Shown here: in pieces, positions 43,184 to 53,687 of the stretch | How positions within the stretch are numbered: position 1 is the first letter of the stretch | Layout: the number at the start of each line of letters is the position of its first letter | The notes under the pieces: generated by a model | Told to the model about the DNA's origin: nothing | Databases searched by the model: none | The model's input: the letters and a program-made list of their open reading frames with translations, nothing else | Assembly (NCBI GenBank): GCA_028751875.1 | Contig: CM054155.1 | Coordinates: 55,023,492-55,087,491, forward strand | Direction of reading: 5' to 3' | From: Rapana venosa | Taxonomy: Eukaryota > Mollusca > Gastropoda > Neogastropoda > Muricidae | Length of the DNA: 64,000 nt | Program-made: the position numbers and the translations under genes

Positions 43184-44097
43184 TTTAAAGCGTCTACCTC
43201 TCCAGTTGCTGGCTGTTCATGTAATTTTGCAGTGGCGTTGCTCGTGCTGTTCCATAACATAGTACTTTACTTTTCTCCGACTCACTCCATCCCATATGCT
43301 CCAGTCTGTTCTCAAGTTCTGGTCGTAAGATCTGGCAGCTCTGTGTTACTTCCGCCCATGAGGCCAATGTCATCGGCAAACCCGCCAGTTGTTGTGGTGT
43401 CTGCCGCCCATGGAGGATTGGTAGAGTGGAATAGTCATGGAGGGTCTCTCTCATAATGTTTTTCCAAAAAAGACCAGATTAAACAGGACTGGAATAACAG
43501 GCTCCTTGTCATGCCCCCAACTGTGGTTTTGAAGTAGTCTTCGACTGATTGTTCAGAAGGACTGCAATGCTGGCGGTGTTGTATAGTGCTTGAATGGGTT
43601 TGCAGTTAGTCCGTCAATGCCAAAACATTCGGAGGACGTGCCACAGGCTTCCGTGCCCATACTCTGTCGCAAGCCGTCTTGAATGTCGATGAAGTTGTGG
43701 TGGAACAGGTCTCTCTGATGTTGAAGATGTTCTTCAATCAGGGATGTGTGGCAGTTAAAAATCTGTTCGATTTGTGCTCCGCCTGCCTGAACCCAGCTTT
43801 GTTCCTCTGCAAGGTGTTCCTTCTGCTTCCTTCTTGTTACGATTCCAAATAAACTTTTGAGCATGATCTTATTGGCATGCTGATGATGTGATGTTCTATT
43901 AGTTTTGGCATTGGCGTAAGAATCTCCCTTCTTGTGCAGCGGGTATGATGAGTGATTGTGTTCCATTTGTTTGGCACACTGTTTTGTCTCCCAAATCTTC
44001 TGACAGATAGCTGTAACTTGTGATGACTGTTTGCCACCTTTGCTTGAGCAAGCAGCCTCAGCTGGTTATGTTGTCAGCCTTCCTGGGGACTTTCCTA
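43184..44097 (-). mobile_element. LINE reverse transcriptase, duplicated fragment
   Basis: Same LINE RT fragment as 26,796-27,712, minus strand, from the 'VGKSPG' break at 44,097 down to the junction with the inverted repeat at 43,184. The palm region at 43,390-43,340 reads more cleanly here ('MTLASWAEVTQSCQ' against LMGGSNTELQ in the other copy, differing by frame). The 3' third of the RT and the tail are absent. Confidence 0.85.
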
Positions 44098-44719
44098 CTG
44101 TAGAGATAGGGAAAAGGGCATTCAAGCTCCTTTGCGCTAATTTTACCAATCCTCTGGCAACTTTGAGCCGATTTGGCTGCGCCTCATCAACTCAAACTTG
44201 CGGCGTTTTAGGTAAAACTAGGGCAACAAATCTTGAATTGCCCCTTTTCTCGTATCTCTCTACTAAAACTGAAAGTAATACTAATTTATTTTGATGGGTA
44301 AAACTATAAAATTAGGGAATCTATGCTTACTACGGGTCCCACAGAAAAAAGAGTTGAAGAAGGGAGGAAAGAAATGGGTAGGAGAACACTCGCCACGCGT
44401 CTGCTTGACATGACACACAATAAGAGCCGTCATTAGGCTTTGACAACTGAATAAATGGAAGGATCTCAATAGGGTAGCTCTAGGTGTGTCTCCCGCCCCG
44501 GTATGCATATCTAGACATCGTCACTTACTTTCCCCCAATCACAGATAGTAGAAATCAGCTGTATTAGTAAACTGTGACGACAGTTCGCTCAGAAATCCTA
44601 TGTTGTTAGCAACCGAGGCCCCTTGCTGTCTTGTCAGATCGCCAGTGTGAGCTGTGCGTGAAGACGTGCGAGTTTTCATTAAAAAAGTGTTTGAATTTCA
44701 TCTTACCTGTACCTTGCTT
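43184..44719. repeat. Direct duplicate of 26,796-28,332
   Basis: 1.54-kb direct repeat of the Polinton's left flank at a constant offset of 16,387 bp from about 26,990 onward, with only a handful of substitutions and no indels (for example 44,165-44,190 versus 27,778-27,803). The first ~190 bp is clearly less similar, with several indels. It contains the LINE RT (minus), the 361-bp outer segment and the first 259 bp of the left inverted repeat. It then breaks at 'ccttgctt' into different LINE sequence. Confidence 0.95.
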
Positions 44720-44734
44720 GGGGTTTTTGGGGGA

Positions 44735-45905
44735 AATTTAAAACTTCTTCAAAGGATTTGGGTTAAGTGGTTTTGTGAGTTTCTAGGGTGTTGTATGCCT
44801 TTTTAGTGTTGCCCCTTTCATGCTTTTTTGATTATCACATTGATCAAATTTGATCCATTCCTCTGGCCTTTTAAACATTGACTTCTTCACAAGATTGTTG
44901 GCTCCGGTATTCTTTATTTGGGAAAGACCTGTTGGTTTCAGTGCTTTCTTGTATCCAGAGGTCCAAATGTCATTGGTAGTCCATGGCTGGTGTTTATTCC
45001 TCTGACGACCGAGTATCTCCTCTGCTGTTTCTCGGACTGCCTCATTTAAGTTGTTGGTGAGGTCATTGATGTCATTGTCCAGGAGGGTTAATGCCGCAAA
45101 ACGTCCGCCAAGCTTAGCTTGGAAGATCTCCTTGACATCTGGATCTTTCAGTTTGTCCACATCAAATTTGATACGTGGGTTTGCAGGCTGTTTGTTTTTC
45201 TTCAGCTTCATTTTGAATACCAGCAACACAAGGTCGTGGTCGCTGCCTATGTCAGCTCCAGGGTTGGTTCTTGTTCTGGCTCTGTTGATGCTGGATTTGA
45301 AGCACCGTGGTGTTAGGATAAAATCGGTTTGGTTATGGATCTTGCCGTTTGGCGCATGCCAGGTTGTCCTCATTGACTGCTTGTGGGGATAGAGGGTATT
45401 GGCAATGGTAAGTCTGTGGGTGCGGGCCCAAACTCCAGCAGACGTGTCCCTGTCGTTGGTCTCTCCCAGTTCCAAACTGCCCAACTGTTCCGGGCCCCAT
45501 TGTTTGTAAGAGTCAGGACCTACTTTGGCGTTAAAATCCCCTTGAATGATGATGATGTCTTTCTTGGGTATCTTCATATTGGTCTCTTCAAGATCTTCGT
45601 AAAATGTTTCTACTTCTTCATCTGCATGGTCAGATGATGGTGCATAGATTTGTATGATGGTGATGTTCTTGGGCTTGGCCGACACCCGGATGCTGATAAT
45701 CCTGATGGAAGCCAGTGTACAGCTGATAATGCACCCCACTACTTCCTTTCTGACAATAAATGCCACTCCATGCTGGTGATGTTTCTCTTGACCACTGTAC
45801 CAGATCTTGTTGCCTTCTTCAGTCATATGCTGAAAACGAAAATCAAAAGAAGGAAAAGAAAATAGGTCTTCAGTCAGCCAAGGTTCAACAGGTGACAGCA
45901 ATGGG
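44735..45905 (-). mobile_element. LINE APE endonuclease, right flank of the Polinton-like element
   Basis: A 380-codon open frame (45,925-44,783, minus) holding most of an APE-type endonuclease and the linker to RT. Visible: 'WYSGQEKHHQHGVAFIVRKE', 'IIQIYAPSSDHADEEVETFY', the catalytic 'IQGDFNAKVG', 'HNQTDFILTPRCFK', and 'GADIGSDHDLVLLVFKMKLK' with the final catalytic SDH. The first ~50 residues are lost next to a 16-base C run at 45,908. The linker ('FAALTLLDNDINDLTN', 'QRNKHQPWTTNDI') is almost identical to the inverted copy at 16.6-17.2 kb. In element order this is the upstream half of the LINE whose RT half lies at 43.2-44.1 and 26.2-27.7 kb. About 215 bp of LINE between them is missing. 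Confidence 0.9.
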
Positions 45906-45924
45906 TACCCCCCCCCCCCCCCCA

Positions 45925-46525
45925 ATCCACAATTTGTGCTTTCTGTGATATTATGTGACCTTGTGCCGTCACTACATTGTGACTACTTTTGAGACTACCA
46001 AGGTTAAAATTTTGTAGCATTACAGAAGTTCTGTGTTGTTTCAAATTTGTCACACCTGTGGTGGTATGTTTGACATCATGAACAATAATATACTTCTGTA
46101 CACTTAACAAACATGTAGTAGCACACGCAGATATGAACTTTAGTATAAAGGTCATATATTGATTGATTAGGACTTGTTTTCAAAAAAAAAAAAAACAGTT
46201 AAACAAAACTCCTGTCTCCTTGATACTACCATAAAACAACAGGTGTTATGGGACATTGTGTGACACATCCTTAAAGTACAATTGCACATAACCATTGGTA
46301 AACACATCAGCTAGGCTCAGTTCCCTTTATTCAACACTAACATGCATGAACTTTGCATACCATGCAGGATTTGCTGTTTTTTATGGTATACTATACATTT
46401 ACCTGTGATTGGTGACAAAGGTGAAAGTGACACGACATCTGGTGACCAGACACATAAACTTGTGTCTGAATGCAAGTACAAAGACATATCTAGCTTGTGA
46501 CAAAATTTCAGCTTGATGGCTTGTC

Positions 46526-46579
<54 letters not shown>

Positions 46580-46889
46580 TGTCTTGGGAGTAAAGTAAAT
46601 CAGTTGGATGTAGAAAACCTTCACAGAATTCAAAATCTACAGGCAGTTTAGCTCTGTAGAATCCCACAACAAGAGGGTTAAGTATAAATATTTCCTATCA
46701 AAGATATCTTTGGTTGATGATATGTTTATCTGTAAAAACTTTGGGTCACATTCTTCCTGTCTCATTCATAAAGTATTTTGTCTGGTTGCGTTTTTAGTGG
46801 TTTATTATTTAAAGTTATGGCTTGAGTCTGTTAAAAGTAGGTCTATTTAGAGGCTTAATTGCGTTATATGGGTGGCGGGTTGAAATTAT
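45925..46889. other. Unidentified noncoding DNA
   Basis: AT-rich spacer with a clean (CA)n microsatellite at 46,528-46,577 (about 25 units, uninterrupted). No gene is seen. Confidence 0.5.
46528..46577. repeat. (CA)25 microsatellite
   Basis: The purest short CA repeat in the window, with no interruptions, so likely young and variable between individuals. Confidence 0.97.
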
Positions 46890-49800
46890 TTCACCAACAG
46901 GAGAAGTAAGGTGCCTCCTTCCCTCCGCTAACCTGTGGGAGATCCTTGGGCAAGGTCGGGTACCCACTTACCCTCCCGATCAGGGTTACATGAAGTCATG
47001 GAAGGCAGGTGACGGATGATGTGATGAGCAGCCGAATAGTTTTGGGGAATGGTCAGCACTTCAGTGTGTTAGGCAGATGATACTATATGAGTAACAATGG
47101 CTAAGACAATCCGCTCAGTACGAGCACTGCTCCTATAAAAAAGTAATTGCAGCCTACTATAGGTATTACTTCTGCAAAGAATGACATGGTAATCAGAAAG
47201 AAACAGAATACAGATAACACGTGAAGGGGGTTTTCCAGTTTATCTGGAAGTTCCTTGCTGGGTAGGGTGGATTATGTGCGACAGGTAACCCTCGAATCAT
47301 CCAGCGACTGTCCGCATCAGAAAACCTCTCAGAATGGGTGCATGGAACGTACGGACTATGCTAAAAAAAAGGAAAATTGGAAAATCTCAAAAAAGAAATG
47401 GAAAGAATACCCTCAATATACTGGGACTTTCAGAAGTGAATGGAAAGGAGCAGGCTGCATAACATCTGACAACTACACCATTCTTTCTCAGGAGGGATCA
47501 ACCCAGAAAGGAGTTGGTATGATTTTTGATAAAGAAACCCAAAGACCATAAAAGGGTTTCTGGACTGTAAATGACAGAGTCCTGTAGTAAAAATTAAGGG
47601 CACACCTTTCGAAATTGGAATAGTACAAGTATATGCACCAACAGCTGATAAAGATGACGCAGAAATTGAGGAGTTTTATGAAAATATCGAAAAGGCAATG
47701 AAGCAACTGAAGTCTCAAGATATCAGAATAAAAATGGGTGACCTCAATTCAAAGGTAGGAAAAGGGAAAGATGAAACCACAGTTGGGCCCATTTGGAATA
47801 GGAGTGAGAAATGAAAGAGGAGAGCGGCTCACAGAATGGTGCAAGGAACAAAAGCTGGCTGTCATGAACACATGGTTTGAAAACCATCCAAGAAGATGCT
47901 GGACATGGAAAGCCCTGCGACAGAACCGGAATCAAATAGATTACATCCTGATTCAAGAACACTTCCGTAACTCTATGACATCTTGTAAGTCCATGCCAGG
48001 TGCAGACTGTGGAGGATCATGTCCCAGTTATCGGGACAATGCGACTAAAATTGAAAAAGTTTCAAAAGCAAAAAGAAACACAAACTGCCAAATGAACTTT
48101 GCTACAAACTGATGAAGAAATGAAAGAAAAATACAAGATCAAAGTTGGAAACAAATCGATGGCCTAGATCAACTCACCACTACAGAGGAAAAAATGGCAA
48201 AATGATGAAAGATAGCATCAGCCAGGCAGCAAAAAGAAATATACCAGTCATAAATAGAAAGTAACAATAAAGTGGATGAGCTCCGAGATTTTAAACCTAA
48301 TGGAAAACAGGGAAAAGGCAAAAGTAGATGAAAAGAAGTATAAAGAACTTGACAAACTGGTTAAGAAAAAGTGTAATGAACCCAAGGAAGTATGGATCAA
48401 TATGCAGTGCAAGGAAATTGAAATGAATGCAAAATTTGATAGCAAACTTATGCATGAAAAAATAAAAGATGTGACAGGGAAGAAATCATCTGCAAAAACA
48501 GGTTGTATAAAGTCGAGAGATGGAGAAATACTCATGGAAAAAGAAGATATTCTTTACAGGTAGTCAGAATACATCGGAGAGTTATACCACGACGAACAGA
48601 GGTCCACCTCCTCTCATATTACAACGAAGATGGGCCCCCATAATCATGGAAGACGGAAGGTGAGACATGCACTCAGCAAGATGAAAAGTGGTAAGGCGCC
48701 AGGACCTGATGATATTCCATCTGAATTGATAACACCCCGGATGAAGTGGGAATTAAGGGAGCCACAAAGCTACTAAACAATTTATATGACACAGGAGAGA
48801 TTCCCGACAGATATGAAGAAGTCCATCTACATTGTGATCCCTAAGAAACTGGGTACAGCTAAAATGCGACCAACTTCGTACAATCAGCCTGATGAGTATT
48901 CTCCCCAAAAGTTCTTTTACGAAATACTCATGAAGAGAATGAGAAATAAACTACCCCCAAGAAATATCAGAAAACGCAATTTGGTTTCATGGCAGACAAA
49001 GGCACCAGAAATGCAATCTTCGCATTGAAAACTCTATGGAAAGATCCATCGAGGTCCAGAAAAACCTTTGTACCTCTGCTTCATTGACTACTCAAAAGCG
49101 TTCGAACAAAGTCGACACTCCGACTTGTTTGATATTCTGGCAGGGCTATACATCAACGGGAAAAGATCTTCCAGTCCTCAAAACATATATTGGGAAAGGG
49201 ATGCAGCCATTAGAGTTGACAATACATCAGTCAATATAGACCAATCTGCAGGGTTTTGAGGGGGGCTGCGTGTTCTCGCCTGATTTATTTAATGTATATA
49301 GTGAAATAATTCTACGAAATATTGAAAATCATAAGGGAATTAGTGTAGGTGGCCCCAACATCAACAACCTGAGATATGCAGATGACACAGTCCTTATCGC
49401 CGACTCTGAAAAAAAAAACGCAAAAGATTTTAAAAACATAAACAGACGAAAGCGAAAAGAAAGGATTTACAGCTCAATGCAAAGAAGACAGAATGCATGA
49501 TGATCTCGAAAAAGCTGTTATACCACAATGCAACATAGCCTGTAAAGGAGAGAAGAATCAGACAAGTAAACACCTTTAAATTTCCTTGGCTGTACTATCA
49601 CCCTGGACGGCAAGTGTGACACAGAAATCAAGAAAGAAAACGGTCAATCTAAGGGAACTTTTAACAACATGAAATGCATTTTTATCAACAGTAAGATAAG
49701 CCTCAAGACAAAGATCCATTTTTGAGAGCCTACGTATGGTCCATTCTCTGTACGGATGTGAGTGCTGGACCCTAGCCAAGGACACAGAACTGCAACTTGA

Positions 49801-50190
49801 AGCGTGGAAATGTGGTTTTATCCGGAGAAATCATGAAAATCTCATGAACAAAAAGAAAAACTAATGCAGAGTAATGGAAATGGCCCGGGTACAAGAGATC
49901 CCTTCTCAACACCATCAAAAGGGAAAAACAGCTCAAATTTTTTGGCCATATAAATCAGGGCTGATGGACTAGAGAAACTGTTATGGAGTGGCAAAATCTG
50001 TGGAAAAAAGAGCAGAGGAAGACAACGCACAAAATTCACAGACAGCTTAAACAAATTCGCAACGAATAAAGAGGGCACCAACAATGAGCTCATGAGAGGG
50101 GCCGAGAACAGGGAAGAATGGAGAGCCATGATCATTGATGTCTGCAGGACCAGACCCGGGCACTTGAAGAAGAAGAGAATTGCGTTATAT
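46890..50190 (+). mobile_element. Near full-length RTE-like LINE
   Basis: Plus-strand LINE with a 5' leader (46,890-47,333, containing 'ggtcgggtacccacttaccc') and coding remains from ATG 47,334 ('MGAWNVRTM', the usual endonuclease start). Endonuclease: 'YTILSQEGSTQKGVGMI', 'MGDLNSKVG' (47,734), 'RNQIDYILI', 'SMPGADCGG'. RT: 'KMKSGKAPGPDDIPSELI' (48,681), 'YLCFIDYSKAFEQSRHSDLF', 'GCVFSPDLFNVYSEII', the catalytic 'LRYADDTVLIADS' (49,375), 'FLGCTITLDGKCDTEIKKE'. C-terminal: 'EKQLKFFGHIN', 'SRGRQRTKFTDSLNKFATNK' and an ending in GAAGAAGAAGA. The YADD is intact, but several frameshifts break the frame. It belongs to a different family from the LINE at 16-18 kb. Confidence 0.92.
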
Positions 50191-52439
50191 TGCAGCCACA
50201 TAGTTATTGGGGCAAAATGCGATGTTACACATTAATGCTTGTGTTTTCTAGTTTCTTTTAAGCAAGCACAAGATAAAACCTTGAGGCTACATGAAAAACA
50301 TAAATTTCCTCCAATTTGCCAAATGGTTATTCCCAGCAGCTTTGTAGTGTTTTTTTGGGGTCCGAAATATGCTTATAGAGGAGGAGTGTCTGAGTAGAGC
50401 ATCAGACAGCAAGAAAGTACAGGATGCAATTTAAAAGAAGACCCCAGCACTGTCTCCCCTGTGTCCCCTGTTGCGGGTTGCTTGCATTGTTTCACTTTTT
50501 CCCCTACCCTCCCATACCTTGCTACTCAGAACCATTCAAGTGTCTACGAACAGATAGGGAACTGGGGGCAGTAGAAAACTGAATTTGAGGATGAACAGAT
50601 GGGAAAAACACTTTTCCATGCCAGCCCCAGCAAAGGGGAAAAAAAAAGATGACTTGCCTGCACGAACCGGCCCCCACACCTAATTAGGGTTTTTCCCCAT
50701 ATTGTAAAGACCATCCCGGGGGGCCCCGGCCCCCGAGCTACCAATTTTTCTGGAATGAAGACATCAAATACTTCATCTTGAGGCCAAAACTGTGTTTTAA
50801 ACAGCAAATCATCTCGAAAAGGAAGCACAAACTGGAACATATCAAAGTTTTTACACCTAAAAAACATAAGGCAAACAAAAAAAAAAAATTTTAACCTTGC
50901 GCAGCCTTCCTGAGAGGGAGCAGGGGTTGCGGGGCACCGGGATTGCCGCTGCCCGAGGATCCTCTGGGAAAGACCAATCTGCCCAGGCCAAAACCTTGTC
51001 TCCAGCCTGCTTTGGGGGGCCCTTTCAACGACTACATTGCCCTTCATGAGAGGGGCCTGGACAAACCCCCTGAGGGGCAGAAGGGGCTAATTCCCGAGTG
51101 ACCTGGGGGCCCAATGCTTCTGAGGGAAAAAAGGGCCCAGACATGACAATGCAGCAAACACTGTGGAGACCCACTCAACCCCTGTGGGAAAGAACGCTGT
51201 CTCAAAGCAAAGTTTTTCACACAGGATCCACCACCTCCCCTCCTGGTCACCACCAAGCCAACCCCCCATCCCCTACACCGGGTCATCAACAGGGGGAGAG
51301 TACATAAACTTCAGGGCCCAAGATCATAAAACCTGAACGCTGGGGGTCAACGCCAGGTCCCGTAGCAGATGCCCCCCAAGCAGTCATACTAAAATGGTAG
51401 ACCGAAAACAGGAGGGCAAAGAAAAACTGCCAAAAAGGATTCCAGGGATTCAAACCATGCCACCTGAGGCAACATTGACAGGGGAATTTGTCCCATAAAG
51501 GGGCAAGCTAACAGCATGCCACACCCCTCTGCAGCCCAGTGTGCAAAATACCTGCGGACCTTAACCTGACCCCCCCTAATGCCTCTGTGTAAAAAGGGAG
51601 CCCCAAAGAAAAAATACTTGATTAAGCCCACCCCTGTCAGAAGGGAAAAAGGGCTGAAGGGGACGATGCACTGAAAGAACAAAGCAAACAGGGTTTTTTC
51701 AACGCCTCAAAGTTGTTAAAAGCGCAGGCCGTCAAGGGGCCTTATATCATAAACGAGTGGGAAAAAACTTTTTATGGCCCCGAAACGGGGCAGCAACCCC
51801 CAAAAGGGACGGCAAAAGACACCCACCCCGGGGTAAGCTGACTAGGCCCTTTCCTGCACATCATTACGTGCCCCACTGTAGTATGGGTGCGACCAACTCC
51901 CTTTTCCCTGAACCCTTTTCTGCAGCTGTACCCTCAGACCCAACATGAAAAATACCAACAACCTGTTCTTGATAGATTGGATCCCTGGCTGTGAGCAAGC
52001 TGAATTGTTTCCCGTTGTTTCACACTCCAGTTTCATCCCCGATCTATTTAAAATCGGCCTTGAAATCAAGGGAAACATTCCTCAATGGTGGCAAAAAAAT
52101 AATTCAAAAGTTTTCTTTTAATTTGCCAGTGGAAGGTTTTTTTTTTGTTTATTTTTCAAAGACTGAAAAAAAAATAAACTGGAAAAAAATTTTTTTTTTT
52201 AGAAGTGACATTTTTAGAAATTCATTGTTTTGTCAAAAGAAGCCAATCAAATCCTTGGAATAAAGCATGATGAATTTCTGGTTTGGTCATTTTTGGGATG
52301 TTATTATTTTCCCGGTATTCAGTTTTACATGTTTGGGTTTTGTTGGTAAGCTACAATTTTGTAAGAGTTTTAAAAACAACTATATGGGTTAATTTATATT
52401 TTGTGGACAAAAAAATGCATGTGGGGGGGGAGGGTGTTA
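50191..52439. other. Homopolymer-inflated DNA, few recognisable features
   Basis: Runs such as 'ccccggggggccccggcccc' and 'aaaaaaaaaa' recur, and no long frame carries a known domain. A single candidate exon lies on the minus strand at 50,742-50,856 (listed separately). Confidence 0.4.
50742..50856 (-). CDS. Candidate internal exon of an unknown host gene
   Basis: On the minus strand a strong acceptor-like site ('gccttatgttttttag') is followed by 115 bp open in one frame, reading CKNFDMFQFVLPFRDDLL and then a stretch containing FWPQDEVFDVFIPEKL, with a GT donor-like site next. The amino-acid content (aromatic and acidic, no low complexity) looks coding and differs from the error-like surroundings. 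Entry would be phase 2 and exit phase 0. I do not recognise the protein, and no neighbouring exon was found, so this is tentative. Confidence 0.3.
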
Positions 52440-52745
52440 GTGCTTTGTTGCGGGTGTGTGGTGGGACGCTGTGTCATGATGTTAGTGTTCGTTCTGTTAC
52501 CCTGAAAACAAGCTTGTACCCACCCCTGGAAGAAGTCAGTCTTTGTCCGGTTTTTAAAAAACAATCACCCAAATTTTATGGAAAAGTTCAGCCCTGCTGC
52601 CTCACTGGGTTTAGGAAATGTTTTGAACGAATTATTCTAAAACGCTTTCTTCGTGCAGCTCCCTCCCTACATGTTTCCCATCAAGCATTTCTTTCGTTTC
52701 ATTCTGTTTTTGAAAATTTTGTAAATCAAACTTTTCAATAAAAAT
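52440..52745 (+). mobile_element. LINE reverse transcriptase fragment
   Basis: A plus-strand stretch reads 'LCPVFKKQSPKFYGKVQPC' then 'KCFERIILKRFLRAAP' and 'HVSHQAF'. It corresponds to the conserved RT entry 'pv.KKG.p..YRPvSL....K.fErii..r' and the following 'QhGFr' region of LINEs. About 100 residues survive in a homopolymer-inflated region. Clade not determined. Confidence 0.55.
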
Positions 52746-53317
52746 TTTCCCCAAAAAAACTATTTCTTTAAAGCAATCTTTCAATTTTAATACCATTAAC
52801 TATCCAAATTTTCTGTCCAAATGGCAAACTGTCAAAAAAAAACAAAAAAACTTGCGGCAACACAGTCTTAGCTGTTGCAAGCTTCTCCAACTGTGGCCCC
52901 AAAAATCCCTGGGGTGGGAGGAAAGCTGCTTTCTGCTATCAACCGTTTTGACAAATTTATTTCCTTCCAGGTTTTAAATTTTAAAAAGGGGACAAGCTAT
53001 ACTTTGTCTGTTTTTTAAAAAACACTCATCTTATCTTTTTCATGATCTCCCCCATAGCAAAAAATTCAGTATGCACTTACCAATACTCAACGGGGAAAGG
53101 GAAGGGGAAGAGGGGAAGAAGGAAGGAAGAAAGGGAAGAAGGGGATAAGATTTTGGACACGTTCAGCAGAGGAGCAGGGGGGGACGGAAGTAAGACCACC
53201 TGCCCCTTTCGGGGCTGTTGTTCGTGAACTGAGGGTTTCAAATGGTGACATGTGTGGACCAAATTTTAAAAATTTGTGTCTGTGGTAGATCGTTTTTGTG
53301 CGTGATTGTTTGTGTAA
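52746..53317. other. Unidentified noncoding DNA
   Basis: No supported feature. A purine-rich stretch (GGGAAGAAGG) lies at 53,095-53,150. Confidence 0.4.
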
Positions 53318-53687
53318 ATTGTGTGGTGTTTTGTGTGTGTGTGGTGTGTGTGTGTGTGGTGTGTGTGTGTGGGTGTGTTGTGGTCTGTGTGTGGGGTGTG
53401 TGTTGTGTTGTGGGGTTGTGTGTTGTTGTTGTTGTTTGTTGACTTCAATTTTACGTCTTTTCATTTTTAGTGATATTAGGCCCCCCCCAAAAAAAACAAA
53501 AAAAAAAACAAAAACCAAACAAAACAAAACCCGGAGATGTGGTGTGTGTTAAAAAAATAATAAAAATCCGAAAAACTTGGGAATGCAACAGGGAAATTTA
53601 AAAAACAAAAACAAAAAACAAGTCATTAAATTTTGAAAATAACAAATGTCCTTGGGACTGTAACAAAGACCTTTCACAATTTCAAAT
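53318..53687. repeat. Dispersed repeat, copy 2 (GT tract plus tail)
   Basis: Second copy of the 8,560-8,962 repeat: GT microsatellite (53,325-53,435), 'tgttgttgttgtttgttgac', an A/C-rich stretch and the same end 'cctttcacaatttcaaat'. It is shorter than copy 1 because of indels. The flanks are unrelated, which argues for a true interspersed element. Confidence 0.8.

Noticed and set aside
44783..45925. 380-codon frame as a host endonuclease gene
   Set aside because: It is the APE endonuclease and linker of a LINE (DFNAKVG and SDHDLVL motifs) with a near-identical second copy at 16.6-17.2 kb, and it continues into RT sequence elsewhere.
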